A stretch of DNA of 25,444 nt. Source: a virus. The notes beneath the pieces are model-generated. The model was not told the DNA's origin. It ran no database searches and saw only the letters and a program-made list of their open reading frames with translations. The translations under genes and the position numbers were made by a program. Within the stretch, counting starts at the first letter, position 1, and every line of letters starts with the position of its first letter. This document shows positions 1-7,307 of the stretch, in pieces. The DNA is taken from IMG/VR virus record IMGVR_UViG_3300028008_000099, positions 1-25,444 of that record, one strand, 5' to 3'.

Positions 1-100
1 TTCTAAGCGGGGCCAGAGCATCGGAGATTTCTTTGCCGTTCGCTATGAACTTGCTGATCGTTGCATAAGCGGCGTTGGCCGCTGCCAGTTCAGCCAGCAT
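1..100 (-). CDS. Small conserved phage protein, 5' part only
   Basis: The first 33 codons of a minus-strand gene run off the left edge. It starts at ATG 98-100 and reads MLAELAAANAAYATISKFIA, then NGKEISDALAPLR. A good ribosome site (AAAGGAAA) lies 5 bases upstream. The alanine-rich amphipathic start resembles, from memory, small proteins of unknown function that follow tail-fibre genes in marine phages. It is separated from the rest of the late genes by the two plus-strand genes at 204-1016. Whether it is transcribed with the tail genes is unclear. No function can be given from this fragment. Confidence 0.6.
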   Translation of the reverse strand, partial: MLAELAAANAAYATISKFIANGKEISDALAPLR

Positions 101-133
101 CGCAATTTCCTTTAGATTTTAGAGGTGTAAATT

Positions 134-162
134 TTGGCTTAACCAAGCTGCAAAACTACTTT
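134..162 (+). promoter_or_regulatory. Possible sigma70-like promoter for the 204-1016 gene pair
   Basis: TTGGCT (134-139), a 17-base spacer and TACTTT (157-162) lie between the divergent gene starts at 100 and 204. The match to consensus is partial. The position is right for a private promoter driving the two plus-strand genes, which cannot be served by the minus-strand late transcript. This was found by eye and is weak. Confidence 0.22.
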
Positions 163-203
163 TACTGTTTGCAATTACGTCCAAGCTCAGTAATCGTAGT
201 TTC

Positions 204-434
204 ATGTTGATAGTAGTTTTTAATATTCTTGGAATTTTGCTTTTATTTGGAAGCGTGGTTCCGCTTTTATTGATGTTTCAAGAATACGAAATGTTTCGCA
301 CATATTGGCCGAATACTGACCCTGATAGTTTTTTTTGGGGTTTGTTTGCTGCGCTGGTCTTGCTGTTCATGGCCCGAGTTATGGCGGAACTCCAAGACAT
401 AAAAGAAAAGCTAGATAGACCAGACGAGAAATGA
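204..434 (+). CDS. Small two-helix membrane protein (moron candidate)
   Basis: This 76-residue protein has two strongly hydrophobic segments, about residues 2-24 and 43-60, joined by a short loop containing EYEMFRTYWPNTDPDSFF. A charged tail (LQDIKEKLDRPDEK) could be a short coiled coil. It is probably an inner-membrane protein with both ends on the same side. No clear Shine-Dalgarno site precedes the ATG, although the frame is open back to 123 without another good start. The stop lies 3 bases before the next plus-strand gene, so the two probably form an operon. It runs opposite to the phage structural genes. I do not recognise the family. A holin is possible by topology, but the strand and partner gene favour a host-envelope role. 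Confidence 0.7.
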   Translation: MLIVVFNILGILLLFGSVVPLLLMFQEYEMFRTYWPNTDPDSFFWGLFAALVLLFMARVMAELQDIKEKLDRPDEK

Positions 435-437
435 CCC

Positions 438-1016
438 ATGCTTAAGCGCCTTGCCCTTACCTTACTGCTTATTGCGCCAAGCTTGGCTGGTGCGGAAAGT
501 TATGACATAAAGTACACCCTACTGGCGACGTTTGGAAAAAACAAAAATCAGCACAGCTTAGATATAAAAACATTTTCAACTCCAAAAGAATGTAAAGACG
601 CAAAAAATTTTATCTCAAAACATTTAACGGATCACAAAAATTATAGTGAATTGTTGCTTTCTTCCGAACTTGCAACGCTCAAAATAGATGGCTGCTATAA
701 GAAATTTCAAAAAGCTGCCAGTGAAACCAATATTGTCAAAAAATTTACTTTGCAGGAGCTATTAAATGTTAATTTTGATAGTGACGACGAACTTAAGGCA
801 CTAGCAATACTTGATCGAGAAAAATTTATGGAAGGTAAAAGCTTTGTGACTACTTCTGCCGAATGCGCCTCTAAAATTTACTACTCCGTCCGTGAACGAA
901 AAAACTCATTAAAAGAAATTAACAAGCTCGAGGAAAAAGGAATAAAAGACAGAAGTTTTTCATTTGATTTTTCACCAGAAGGTTTGAGCTATACTTGCAT
1001 CCCAATAATTGAATAA
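438..1016 (+). CDS. Exported cysteine-containing protein with a duplicated two-Cys module (moron candidate)
   Basis: The protein has 192 residues. Residues 1-19 form a classic signal peptide (MLKRLALTLLLIAPSLAGA), so the mature protein should be periplasmic or outer-envelope. It has four cysteines, C52, C86, C143 and C187, that appear as two units. Each unit opens with a K-x-F-x-T motif leading to Cys (KTFSTPKEC at 44-52, KSFVTTSAEC at 134-143) and closes with a second Cys 34 or 44 residues later. The region is very AT-rich: bases 541-600 hold 18 G+C and 601-660 hold 14. It follows the 204-434 gene by 3 bases and ends directly against the convergent gene stop at 1017, with no terminator seen. 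I do not recognise the family. Superinfection exclusion or another envelope role is inference from export and context. Confidence 0.75.
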   Translation: MLKRLALTLLLIAPSLAGAESYDIKYTLLATFGKNKNQHSLDIKTFSTPKECKDAKNFISKHLTDHKNYSELLLSSELATLKIDGCYKKFQKAASETNIVKKFTLQELLNVNFDSDDELKALAILDREKFMEGKSFVTTSAECASKIYYSVRERKNSLKEINKLEEKGIKDRSFSFDFSPEGLSYTCIPIIE

Positions 1017-1247
1017 TCACCTTTCCCTCAGCGCCTGCTCGATATTGTCCAGCTTGGCAGCTATGGACCGCAGCGCCTCTTTCACGTCTTTCATTTCACG
1101 ATCATGCGCAAGCTTATCTGACATTATCTGAGATTTTAACACAGCAATATCAGTATCATGCCGACTGACTTTAACGTGCATCATCCAAACAAAAGCCGCG
1201 ACAGGTGCAATCAGCCACTGAATTATAAATAAAACCGTATCCATCAT
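1017..1247 (-). CDS. Single-span membrane protein with coiled coil, holin-like candidate
   Basis: This 76-residue protein has one N-terminal membrane segment (about residues 4-22, LFIIQWLIAPVAAFVWMMH) followed by a charged heptad-like region to the end (about 29-76) that looks like a coiled coil. The ATG at 1245-1247 overlaps the stop of the upstream gene (TGATG), so translation is probably coupled. A second ATG follows at once. It is the last structural-strand gene before the divergent plus-strand pair. A small membrane protein at the end of a tail-fibre module could be a holin or lysis helper, but no endolysin is visible beside it. The lysis role is only a suggestion. Confidence 0.65.
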   Translation of the reverse strand: MMDTVLFIIQWLIAPVAAFVWMMHVKVSRHDTDIAVLKSQIMSDKLAHDREMKDVKEALRSIAAKLDNIEQALRER

Positions 1248-1570
1248 CAGGCGATGTCATCAATAATTTCGATTGCAAGGAAGCCATCGTTTGGAAAAGT
1301 CTCAATCTCGCCAGTGGCATAAGTAACCTCAAACTCACCTTGGAATGTGCCGGGGGTATCAGTATCCGCAGCCTGCCAAGCATAGCGCACCCGCCCCGCA
1401 TCATCGTCTAATATACTTGCAGAACCATCAACCTTAACAGTAGCTTGGTTTATTCGCTTCATGTGAAACCTGACCGTTGCAGCCGTTAGATCAATAGCGT
1501 TTCCAGCTGCGTCCTTTAACGTGACCACCATCAAGGGAGACGTGTCATTTTGTTTTATTTTAAAGCCCAT
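1247..1570 (-). CDS. BppU N-terminal-like baseplate/fibre domain protein
   Basis: The 107-residue protein begins GFKIKQNDTSPLMVVTLKDA, followed by a predicted beta sandwich rich in D, T and V. It closes with a pattern of the form GxFxGEFEVTYATGEIETFP. This matches my recollection of the BppU N-terminal family: a start with a disordered request for a default value, then LTGATVRFHM-like and GxYxAEFEV-like strands. In lactococcal phages that domain attaches receptor-binding proteins to the baseplate. Here it stands alone at the end of the fibre module. A ribosome site (GAGG) lies 8 bases before the ATG. Its stop overlaps the next start. It is probably a virion attachment or decoration protein. 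Confidence 0.6.
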   Translation of the reverse strand: MGFKIKQNDTSPLMVVTLKDAAGNAIDLTAATVRFHMKRINQATVKVDGSASILDDDAGRVRYAWQAADTDTPGTFQGEFEVTYATGEIETFPNDGFLAIEIIDDIA

Positions 1571-1587
1571 ATTCTCGCCTCTTAAGT

Positions 1588-3036
1588 TTAAGCAACCAGC
1601 ACTTGATTGACGCTGTTTTCTGCGGCCACCACGTTATTGGACGGCTCGTGAAAATCGATTTGTCTTGGTATTCCGATGTCATAGACCAGTGCTGGGATCT
1701 CCGGCGCAACCAGTGCAAGCTCTGGCGCAGCCAGGTTATGATCCTGATTAATAGACGTCTCAGCTATTGAGGGAGATTGCGCGCTAAACCCTACACCAGA
1801 CAGCAAATGGTTTTGGATAAATATAACGTTTGAAACATCGGCTGAGCCTACATCCAAATTCGTGCCCACAAGTTCATGATGCTGAGCAATCGTAGCACTG
1901 CCAATCTCATGCGAAGCCGTTAGCTCAGGGGCGCTTAGTTTATGGTCTTGCTCAATAACCGTGCTGGCCAGCTCAGCTGCTGCCGTATGAATATCAGCGC
2001 CGCCAAGTGTATGATCCTGGTTTAGCGTGGCGCTATCTAAAACTGGGGCCGCTGTGGCAAGGTTAGGAGCCTCAAACGTCTCTTCCTCTGACATTGTCAG
2101 GGTATTTAAAACAGGCGACTGTGTGGCCAGCTCAGGCGCAGCCAGGGCATGATTTTGCGATATCGCTGCAGAGCTCAACACAACCGGGAAAGTAATTACG
2201 TTGTTGCCGCTTATGTTGTGATCCTGGCTAATTGCAGCCGTATCAAATTGTGGTGCCTGCAACGTCAGCCCAGCGCCAGTCAGCTGATGATCTTGGTCGA
2301 TCTCTGTCGTTGCCAAACTTGGCGCGCTTGCAGCAATATCAGTAGCACCCAGATCATGCGTTTGATTGATCGCAGCCGTTGCCAAATCTGGGCCGCCTAG
2401 CGCAAACCCTGCCCCAGCGATATTATGATCTTGGTTAATCGTTACGCTGCCAATATCTGGAGCGTCACTTTCGCAAGCTGACCCCGCCAATTGGTGGTGT
2501 TGATTGATCGCTGCGGATGCAACGCTTGGGGTGCCAGCGGATAAATCAGGCAGTGTAATAAGATGCGTTTGCCCGATGGCAGAAGATGCCAAAGTCGGGC
2601 TGCTAGTTGTAATCGCCACAGCTGTCATTGGCACGACTGACTGAGCAGGCGGTGAGCCGAGAGATGCCGCGCCAGTTGTGATGTCAGACCCAGCAAGCTG
2701 GTGGTCTTGGCTAATTGCCGTGGTGTCTACGATTGCAGAATATGTGAGCAAGTTGGACGTCACAAACGTCTCTTCCTCGCTCATTGGCAAGCTATCTACA
2801 TCTGGAGCGCCTGTGGCAAAGCCCGTGCCGCCTAACTGGTGATCTTGGTTGAGTGTGGCGTTGGCTAAGATAGGCGCTGCAGTAATGACCCCAGAGGCTG
2901 TTAGACCATGCTGTTGGGATATTGCAGACGTGGCCAGCGTTGGCGACCCCGCAGTTATCCCATCAGCTGAAACAACATAGTTGAAGGAGCCGAGCGCCGC
3001 TATGGCGTCAGCTGAAATGGGGATCATCGCTGTCAT
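1588..3036 (-). CDS. Tandem-repeat tail fibre or adhesin-like protein (18 x 23 residues)
   Basis: The protein has 482 residues. Residues 1-34 are a short head and 448-482 a short tail. Residues 35-447 are eighteen back-to-back units, seventeen of 23 residues and one of 22. The consensus is close to A-x-A-I-N-Q-D-H-x-L-x-x-x-x-L-x-x-x-x-P-x-L-x. Fifteen units keep the histidine; units 3 and 13 replace the QDH part with SEEETF. The regular spacing suggests one coil or one beta-hairpin layer per unit in a rod, perhaps trimeric. Similar Q-x-H-x-L repeats occur, from memory, in alphaproteobacterial phage tail proteins. It lies between the assembly-chaperone-like gene and the BppU-like gene, consistent with a virion surface fibre. 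No clear ribosome site precedes ATG 3034-3036; ATG 3025-3027 is an alternative. Confidence 0.75.
   Translation of the reverse strand: MTAMIPISADAIAALGSFNYVVSADGITAGSPTLATSAISQQHGLTASGVITAAPILANATLNQDHQLGGTGFATGAPDVDSLPMSEEETFVTSNLLTYSAIVDTTAISQDHQLAGSDITTGAASLGSPPAQSVVPMTAVAITTSSPTLASSAIGQTHLITLPDLSAGTPSVASAAINQHHQLAGSACESDAPDIGSVTINQDHNIAGAGFALGGPDLATAAINQTHDLGATDIAASAPSLATTEIDQDHQLTGAGLTLQAPQFDTAAISQDHNISGNNVITFPVVLSSAAISQNHALAAPELATQSPVLNTLTMSEEETFEAPNLATAAPVLDSATLNQDHTLGGADIHTAAAELASTVIEQDHKLSAPELTASHEIGSATIAQHHELVGTNLDVGSADVSNVIFIQNHLLSGVGFSAQSPSIAETSINQDHNLAAPELALVAPEIPALVYDIGIPRQIDFHEPSNNVVAAENSVNQVLVA
1696..2934 (-). repeat. Tandem coding repeat, about 69 bases per unit, 18 units
   Basis: This region codes residues 35-447 of the repeat protein. 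The unit is conserved mainly at protein level: the plus-strand trace of the I-N-Q-D-H motif recurs about every 69 bases (for example atgatcctgattaat, tgatcttggttaat). Third positions differ between copies, so the array is old or under protein-level selection rather than newly expanded. Confidence 0.85.
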
Positions 3037-3060
3037 GGGTTAGCCCGTTTTTAGAGGGGT

Positions 3061-3348
3061 TTACTCTGGCTTGGTCGGCCAATCGCTATCAGCCAAATTA
3101 GGCCAATTCGCATGGGTAGTTATATCCCGCAAAGCCTGTCTGTAGCTTCGCATTTCATCGCTCACCGTTCTATCTGCCAGCGCATAAACGTCTGTTTCTT
3201 CTAGCAGCATATTTCTTGTGCGCGTATTTGCTCTTTCTATTTCAGACAGAAATAAACCTAAATCTGTGTAACCTTCAAATTGTCCAGTAGTTTCCGCATC
3301 CGCTGCTACAACAATGATATTTCCGTCTTTTTCAAACTTCTTAAACAT
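3061..3348 (-). CDS. Phage tail assembly chaperone-like protein (APC family)
   Basis: With the ATG at 3346-3348 the product is 95 residues; GAGG lies 9 bases upstream. A longer frame with upstream ATG at 3399 exists, but it would overlap the glycine-rich gene and lacks a ribosome site of this quality. The C-terminus, YRQALRDITTHANWPNLADSDWP plus TKPE, has the WxxYRQALRDI...FP...WPxxP pattern I associate with the phage tail assembly chaperone family near Pfam Phage_tail_APC. Members sit next to fibre or adhesin genes and are thought to help fold or attach them. Here it directly follows the glycine-rich adhesin, which fits a chaperone and client pair. The exact client is inference. Confidence 0.7.
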   Translation of the reverse strand: MFKKFEKDGNIIVVAADAETTGQFEGYTDLGLFLSEIERANTRTRNMLLEETDVYALADRTVSDEMRSYRQALRDITTHANWPNLADSDWPTKPE

Positions 3349-3361
3349 TATTAAAATCCTC

Positions 3362-4120
3362 TTATAATTCAGCGTAACAAATGTAATGGAAAGCGCCACT
3401 CAGACCATCTACAATAGTGGGATGACCGCTAAGTGATGTATGGCTCAGACCGCCCGCTCCATAACCACCCAAGTCAAGGTATATTGTTACACCCCCATTG
3501 CTAATTTGGCTGCCACCATTGCCAGTGCCGGTGTCGTTACCCTCCTGAAAAGTTTTTGGAACATTCAAATCTGACTTATAACCACCAGCCTTACCACCAT
3601 TGGCATCCGTAGCTGTTGCCCCATTAAAGTTTAAAGAGCCACCAGAAGCAGTGCCACCAGCTTGCGCAGATGTTCCAATTACGCCAGCACCGCCGCCGCC
3701 AGCAGTAAGGGTTGTGCCATTTATCGTGCAAGAGGAAGCACTCCCTGCAACCCCGTTTTTATCGGTTCCTGATGGCGTGTCACCGCCAGCACCAATCGTG
3801 AATGAAAAACTTGTGTTTGCTGTTAAGCTAGTGTCAAAAACAACCATCGCACCGCCGCCGCCGCCACGCATAGTGAGACTGCCGCCCGTGTTACTAGACC
3901 AGCCACCGCCACCGCCGCCGAATAAAAAAAACCTATAATCACCAGTATAAGGCGCAGTGAACGTGCCACTGGTATTAAGAGTTTTTTGCTCAGTAATCAT
4001 TTTAGTACCACCACCCGCAGCCGCCGCAATTGTGCTGGTAGTGGTGCTGTCTAAACTGGCAATATTCTGTAATTCCCTTGAGTTATTTACGACCGTTGTG
4101 CCGCTTATCTGTAAAGCCAT
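3362..4120 (-). CDS. Glycine-rich tail-tip adhesin-like protein
   Basis: The 252-residue protein has three parts. Residues 1-30 (MALQISGTTVVNNSRELQNI and on) resemble the conserved start of many phage fibre proteins. About residues 40-70 form a beta-rich segment (GTFTAPYTGDYRFFLFGGG). From 68 on, glycine-rich runs (GGGGGG, GGGGGA, AGGGGAG, GGSL, GGYGAGG) alternate with variable segments. This layout resembles polyglycine-II adhesins such as gp38 of T-even-like phages, where loops between glycine strands bind the receptor. The ribosome site AGGAAG lies 5 bases before the ATG. The putative chaperone gene follows directly. Receptor binding is inference from composition. Confidence 0.65.
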   Translation of the reverse strand: MALQISGTTVVNNSRELQNIASLDSTTTSTIAAAAGGGTKMITEQKTLNTSGTFTAPYTGDYRFFLFGGGGGGWSSNTGGSLTMRGGGGGAMVVFDTSLTANTSFSFTIGAGGDTPSGTDKNGVAGSASSCTINGTTLTAGGGGAGVIGTSAQAGGTASGGSLNFNGATATDANGGKAGGYKSDLNVPKTFQEGNDTGTGNGGSQISNGGVTIYLDLGGYGAGGLSHTSLSGHPTIVDGLSGAFHYICYAEL

Positions 4121-4138
4121 CGTCGCTTCCTTTCGCTA

Positions 4139-6913
4139 TTAGCTTTTCATGGATTGAATTTCAGCTTTCAGATCATCAATCTGAGTTTGCTGCGTTTTAA
4201 TTGCCTCAACCAGATGACCAATCAGGCCCACATAGTTGATAGATTTCATGCCAGTATCTTGGTCAGTATTCACAACGTCTGGAATGATCGGCTCAACTTG
4301 CTGCGCTATAAAGCCTTGGCCCTGAGTGCCAGTATCGCGCCAATCAAATGTAACGCCCTCAAGCTGACAAATATCAGAGAGCGCATTATCAATTGGTTTA
4401 ATGTTTTTCTTTAGCCGCTCATCAGATGTGCTGTTTAGATCGCCAGAAACCAAAACATGCGGAGATGAGTTTTTAACCTCTAGCCGCTCTGATCCACCAA
4501 CAACAACGCGCCACTGATCGGCTGCGTGAAATTGCATGTATGTATTGGTGTCGCCGTGATGAAATATCTGATCACATCCATAGATGTCATAGTTATTCAT
4601 ATCTAAGTGGCGAGCCATTTCAAGATAAGTCGCACCTGTGGTGAAGTTAGCGACATTATTGTGGTAGAGCGTAACTCCACCGTTTTCTTGCATCTGCACA
4701 GCCCAATCGCCGTTCTCATCATCATAAAAACCAGCCGTTGAGCCATCGGTCATAAATGACCAGCGACCTTCATTTGAGCTATTACGAATTTGCAAGCCAG
4801 CCCAAGTAGAAGTCACTGAGGTGATTTGCAGCAAGTCTGCGCGGTCTGTGCTTTCCCGTAGCTGAACCTCTGAACCAAGATGCACCTCTGTTACGTCAAT
4901 TGTGCTATCAAGATTGAACGTAATAGTTTCGTTGGAGCTTTGGTTTGTCGTAAAGTTGCCGCCACCGCCTAAGTTTGTACCCGCGCTCAGTGTTATAGTC
5001 GCATTATTAGCGGCAGAGGGAATAGACAGAGCCTTAGATGTTAATCCTGTGACATGGCCGTAGCCATCAAGAGTGACATCTTGGATTACCGTGTTGCCGC
5101 TGTTGTTTACTGAGGCTTGGCTGGATGTGTCGTTGTGATTAAACGTAACCGTTGGGTTTGTTTGATTAACAACAACCGCTGTCGTAGCATTTCCATTTAT
5201 AAAATTAACTTCTTCACCCGCACTTATATTTACTTGTGTGCCGCCATTGGCTTGGACGTTGAAATTAGTTGTATTGGTATCAGTATTAACTACCGTTTCA
5301 GTGGCGCTGGTGATGCCCGTGATATGACCATAGGTATCTAGCGTAATATCTTGGATGTAAGTGCGGCCCGAATTGTTTACCGACGATTGGCTGGACGTAT
5401 CACTGTGGCTCAATGTAACCGAACCAGATGATCCACCGCCTGTTAAACCACCACCCGCAGATACTTGAGTGATGTCACCTACGTTGGCTGTTGCTCCATT
5501 TGCTACGTTGAGAAAGCTTCTGACCGCAGCGGCAGATGCGTGACGAATATAACCGTCATTGCCGCTTTCCGCACAAATTTTAGTAATAGAGCCAGTAGAA
5601 ATATCATTGGGCGTTGTGTTGAAGTAATTTGCAAAGATGTAACCAGACGAATGCCTCTGAACGACTGTGCCATTACTTGCGCTTGCGGAAACAGTATAAG
5701 GAAAGCTGTAGTTATTAGCGTCTGTCGCGCCAGTATAACCAAGATTGGCAAGCGTTAGTGTGTGTGAACCCAACCCCGTAACATGACCATATGTGTCCAG
5801 CGTAACATCTTGAATTACCGTTGCGCCACTGTTGTTTGCAGAGCCTTGGCTAGATGTGTCTGAGTGGCTGAAAGTTGTGCCGCTTAACGATAGTCCAGAC
5901 CCCGCGCTGTAAGTGGTATTCGTATCAGTATTCGTGTCCGTTGACGAAATCGTAATTTTTTGAGTTGAAGCATCAAAGGAAACGCTTGTTGCCCCTGATC
6001 CAGAAAACCTAACACCTTCAGCCGCGCTCACCGCAAATTGCTGTGTGCCGCCTGAGTTTTGAACCCGCCAATCGGTTGTATTTGTATCGGTGTTGACCAC
6101 CGTTTCAGTAGCCGTTGCCAGCCCCGTGACATGCCCATATGCATCAAGCGTCACATCCTGAATATACGTTCGCCCAGACCCGTTTACAGAGGCTTGGCTA
6201 GATGTGTCATCGTGCGAAATGCTGATTGTAGTGTCACCGCTTTGATTGGCCGTAAACGTACCAGAGCCGCCCAAAGCACCAGTGCCTTGCACCGTTAACG
6301 TACCATCGCCCACTGATACTGACCCAGTGCCTACAGCCGTGACATGGCCGTAAGTGTCAAACGTCAAATCTTGGACAAATGTATTTCCACTGTTGTCGGT
6401 GCTGGAAACGCTGCTCGTATCAGAATGGCTAATAGTAACATCACCCGTGCCGCCGCCAGTTAGCCCACCGCCCGCCGTGATCGTCTGATCGTTTTTCGCG
6501 TTAGCTTCTATGTTGTCCAGTTTGCTGCCATCACTGGCAACATCGCGCCCGTCAACGGTTCCGCTGATTGTGAGATTGCCTGTTAGACTGACATTGCCGC
6601 TGGCATCCCGCACTAGGTACTTTTCAGCAGGAACTGTGACAAAGATTTCTTTTGTGCCAGCGCCCCAGTTTACAGCAGCATCGCTGTTTGAACTTTCCAA
6701 AATCGTAATGCGGCTGAGGGTCGTGCCAGAGGCAGTGTAGCTTCCAAGGCCAACCTCGTAATCTGTACCATCGGTGCAAGCGTAATAAGTCGTATTGCCA
6801 TCACCTACGGCTGCAAATGATTGGAACCCGTCCACAGCTCCGGCCAACGCATAGGTGCCAGTTGACGTAGTGGTGGTCGTCTCTTTTACGCGATCTGCGA
6901 TCTGTAAAGCCAT
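4139..6913 (-). CDS. Long tail fibre with C-terminal S74 intramolecular chaperone
   Basis: The protein has 924 residues. The start (MALQIADRVKETTTTTSTGT) is typical of marine phage fibre proteins that I recall. Residues 162-624 carry five repeats of a DTSSxxSxxNSGxTxIQDxTLDxYGHVTG block separated by serine- and threonine-rich linkers (NTDTNTT). Residues 675-828 may be the receptor-contacting part. The C-terminal 95 residues are a peptidase S74 domain: S830 and K835 in SDERLKKN are the expected self-cleavage pair, then GVTFDW, GFIAQQVEPIIP and a final coiled coil. By family knowledge this domain guides trimer folding and then cuts itself off. AAGGAA lies 7 bases before the ATG. Confidence 0.88.
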   Translation of the reverse strand: MALQIADRVKETTTTTSTGTYALAGAVDGFQSFAAVGDGNTTYYACTDGTDYEVGLGSYTASGTTLSRITILESSNSDAAVNWGAGTKEIFVTVPAEKYLVRDASGNVSLTGNLTISGTVDGRDVASDGSKLDNIEANAKNDQTITAGGGLTGGGTGDVTISHSDTSSVSSTDNSGNTFVQDLTFDTYGHVTAVGTGSVSVGDGTLTVQGTGALGGSGTFTANQSGDTTISISHDDTSSQASVNGSGRTYIQDVTLDAYGHVTGLATATETVVNTDTNTTDWRVQNSGGTQQFAVSAAEGVRFSGSGATSVSFDASTQKITISSTDTNTDTNTTYSAGSGLSLSGTTFSHSDTSSQGSANNSGATVIQDVTLDTYGHVTGLGSHTLTLANLGYTGATDANNYSFPYTVSASASNGTVVQRHSSGYIFANYFNTTPNDISTGSITKICAESGNDGYIRHASAAAVRSFLNVANGATANVGDITQVSAGGGLTGGGSSGSVTLSHSDTSSQSSVNNSGRTYIQDITLDTYGHITGITSATETVVNTDTNTTNFNVQANGGTQVNISAGEEVNFINGNATTAVVVNQTNPTVTFNHNDTSSQASVNNSGNTVIQDVTLDGYGHVTGLTSKALSIPSAANNATITLSAGTNLGGGGNFTTNQSSNETITFNLDSTIDVTEVHLGSEVQLRESTDRADLLQITSVTSTWAGLQIRNSSNEGRWSFMTDGSTAGFYDDENGDWAVQMQENGGVTLYHNNVANFTTGATYLEMARHLDMNNYDIYGCDQIFHHGDTNTYMQFHAADQWRVVVGGSERLEVKNSSPHVLVSGDLNSTSDERLKKNIKPIDNALSDICQLEGVTFDWRDTGTQGQGFIAQQVEPIIPDVVNTDQDTGMKSINYVGLIGHLVEAIKTQQTQIDDLKAEIQSMKS
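5042..6430 (-). repeat. Five dispersed fibre repeats of about 100 bases
   Basis: Blocks at about 6329-6430, 6119-6217, 5771-5869, 5312-5410 and 5042-5140 code the DTSS...YGHVTG unit of the long fibre. On the plus strand each shows a recurring gtgacatggccgta-like then catcttggat-like pair. The copies are close enough in sequence to allow recombination that would change fibre length. Confidence 0.8.
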
Positions 6914-6934
6914 GGTCGGGTTCCTTGTCTTAAG

Positions 6935-7306
6935 TTACGCTGGGTCTGGGATGCCGATGTCAAAAGCGGCAAGCGTGAACGTGTTTCCGCTGGTTACAGA
7001 CTGCGAAGCAGTCAAAGCGCCAGTGGCCAGCAAACGTGTGTTTGAAACATCCACGAGAGCGTAATGCGTCGCGGTGCCTGTGCCTGTCACAGAGCCATCG
7101 GTGATTTGAGCCACAGTAACCTTGCGGCCCCCGCCAGTGCGATCACCCGGCGTCCCAATTGACAGCGATGTCGAATTGCCAAGCGTGTGGGTAGAGGTTG
7201 CAGAGGTATAGGTCGTGGCCTCTTGCGAGGTGACGTGAACCGCGCTTGCTTCTGTGTCGAGAACGGTCAGCCCGTTGTCAAACACCCGATCATTTAAAGT
7301 AGCCAT
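6935..7306 (-). CDS. Conserved phage virion-associated protein of unknown function
   Basis: The 123-residue, beta-rich, lysine-poor protein starts MATLNDRVFDNGLTVLDTEA. I recall this N-terminus from small proteins that precede fibre genes in marine alphaproteobacterial phages. Threonine and serine are abundant, and the C-terminus is FDIGIPDPA; a similar YDIGIP tail end occurs in the repeat protein at 1588-3036. The ribosome site GGAGA lies 6 bases before the ATG. It sits between two S74-domain genes, so a role as tail-tip decoration or fibre adaptor is likely but unproven. Confidence 0.65.
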   Translation of the reverse strand: MATLNDRVFDNGLTVLDTEASAVHVTSQEATTYTSATSTHTLGNSTSLSIGTPGDRTGGGRKVTVAQITDGSVTGTGTATHYALVDVSNTRLLATGALTASQSVTSGNTFTLAAFDIGIPDPA

Positions 7307-7307
7307 A

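Noticed and set aside
1171-1404. Second minus-strand frame overlapping the BppU-like and membrane genes
   Set aside because: It crosses two coupled genes in another frame, and its sequence shows no domain or ribosome site of note.
1696-2934. CRISPR-like regular spacing
   Set aside because: The recurring units are about 69 bases with no identical repeat and unique spacer split, and they code a continuous in-frame protein repeat.
3600-4142. Proline-rich plus-strand frames
   Set aside because: They are reverse-strand reads of the glycine-rich adhesin (GGN codons read as CC-containing proline codons).
1588-6913. Diversity-generating retroelement acting on the fibre genes
   Set aside because: No reverse transcriptase gene, template repeat or adenine-biased variable repeat was found in the window.
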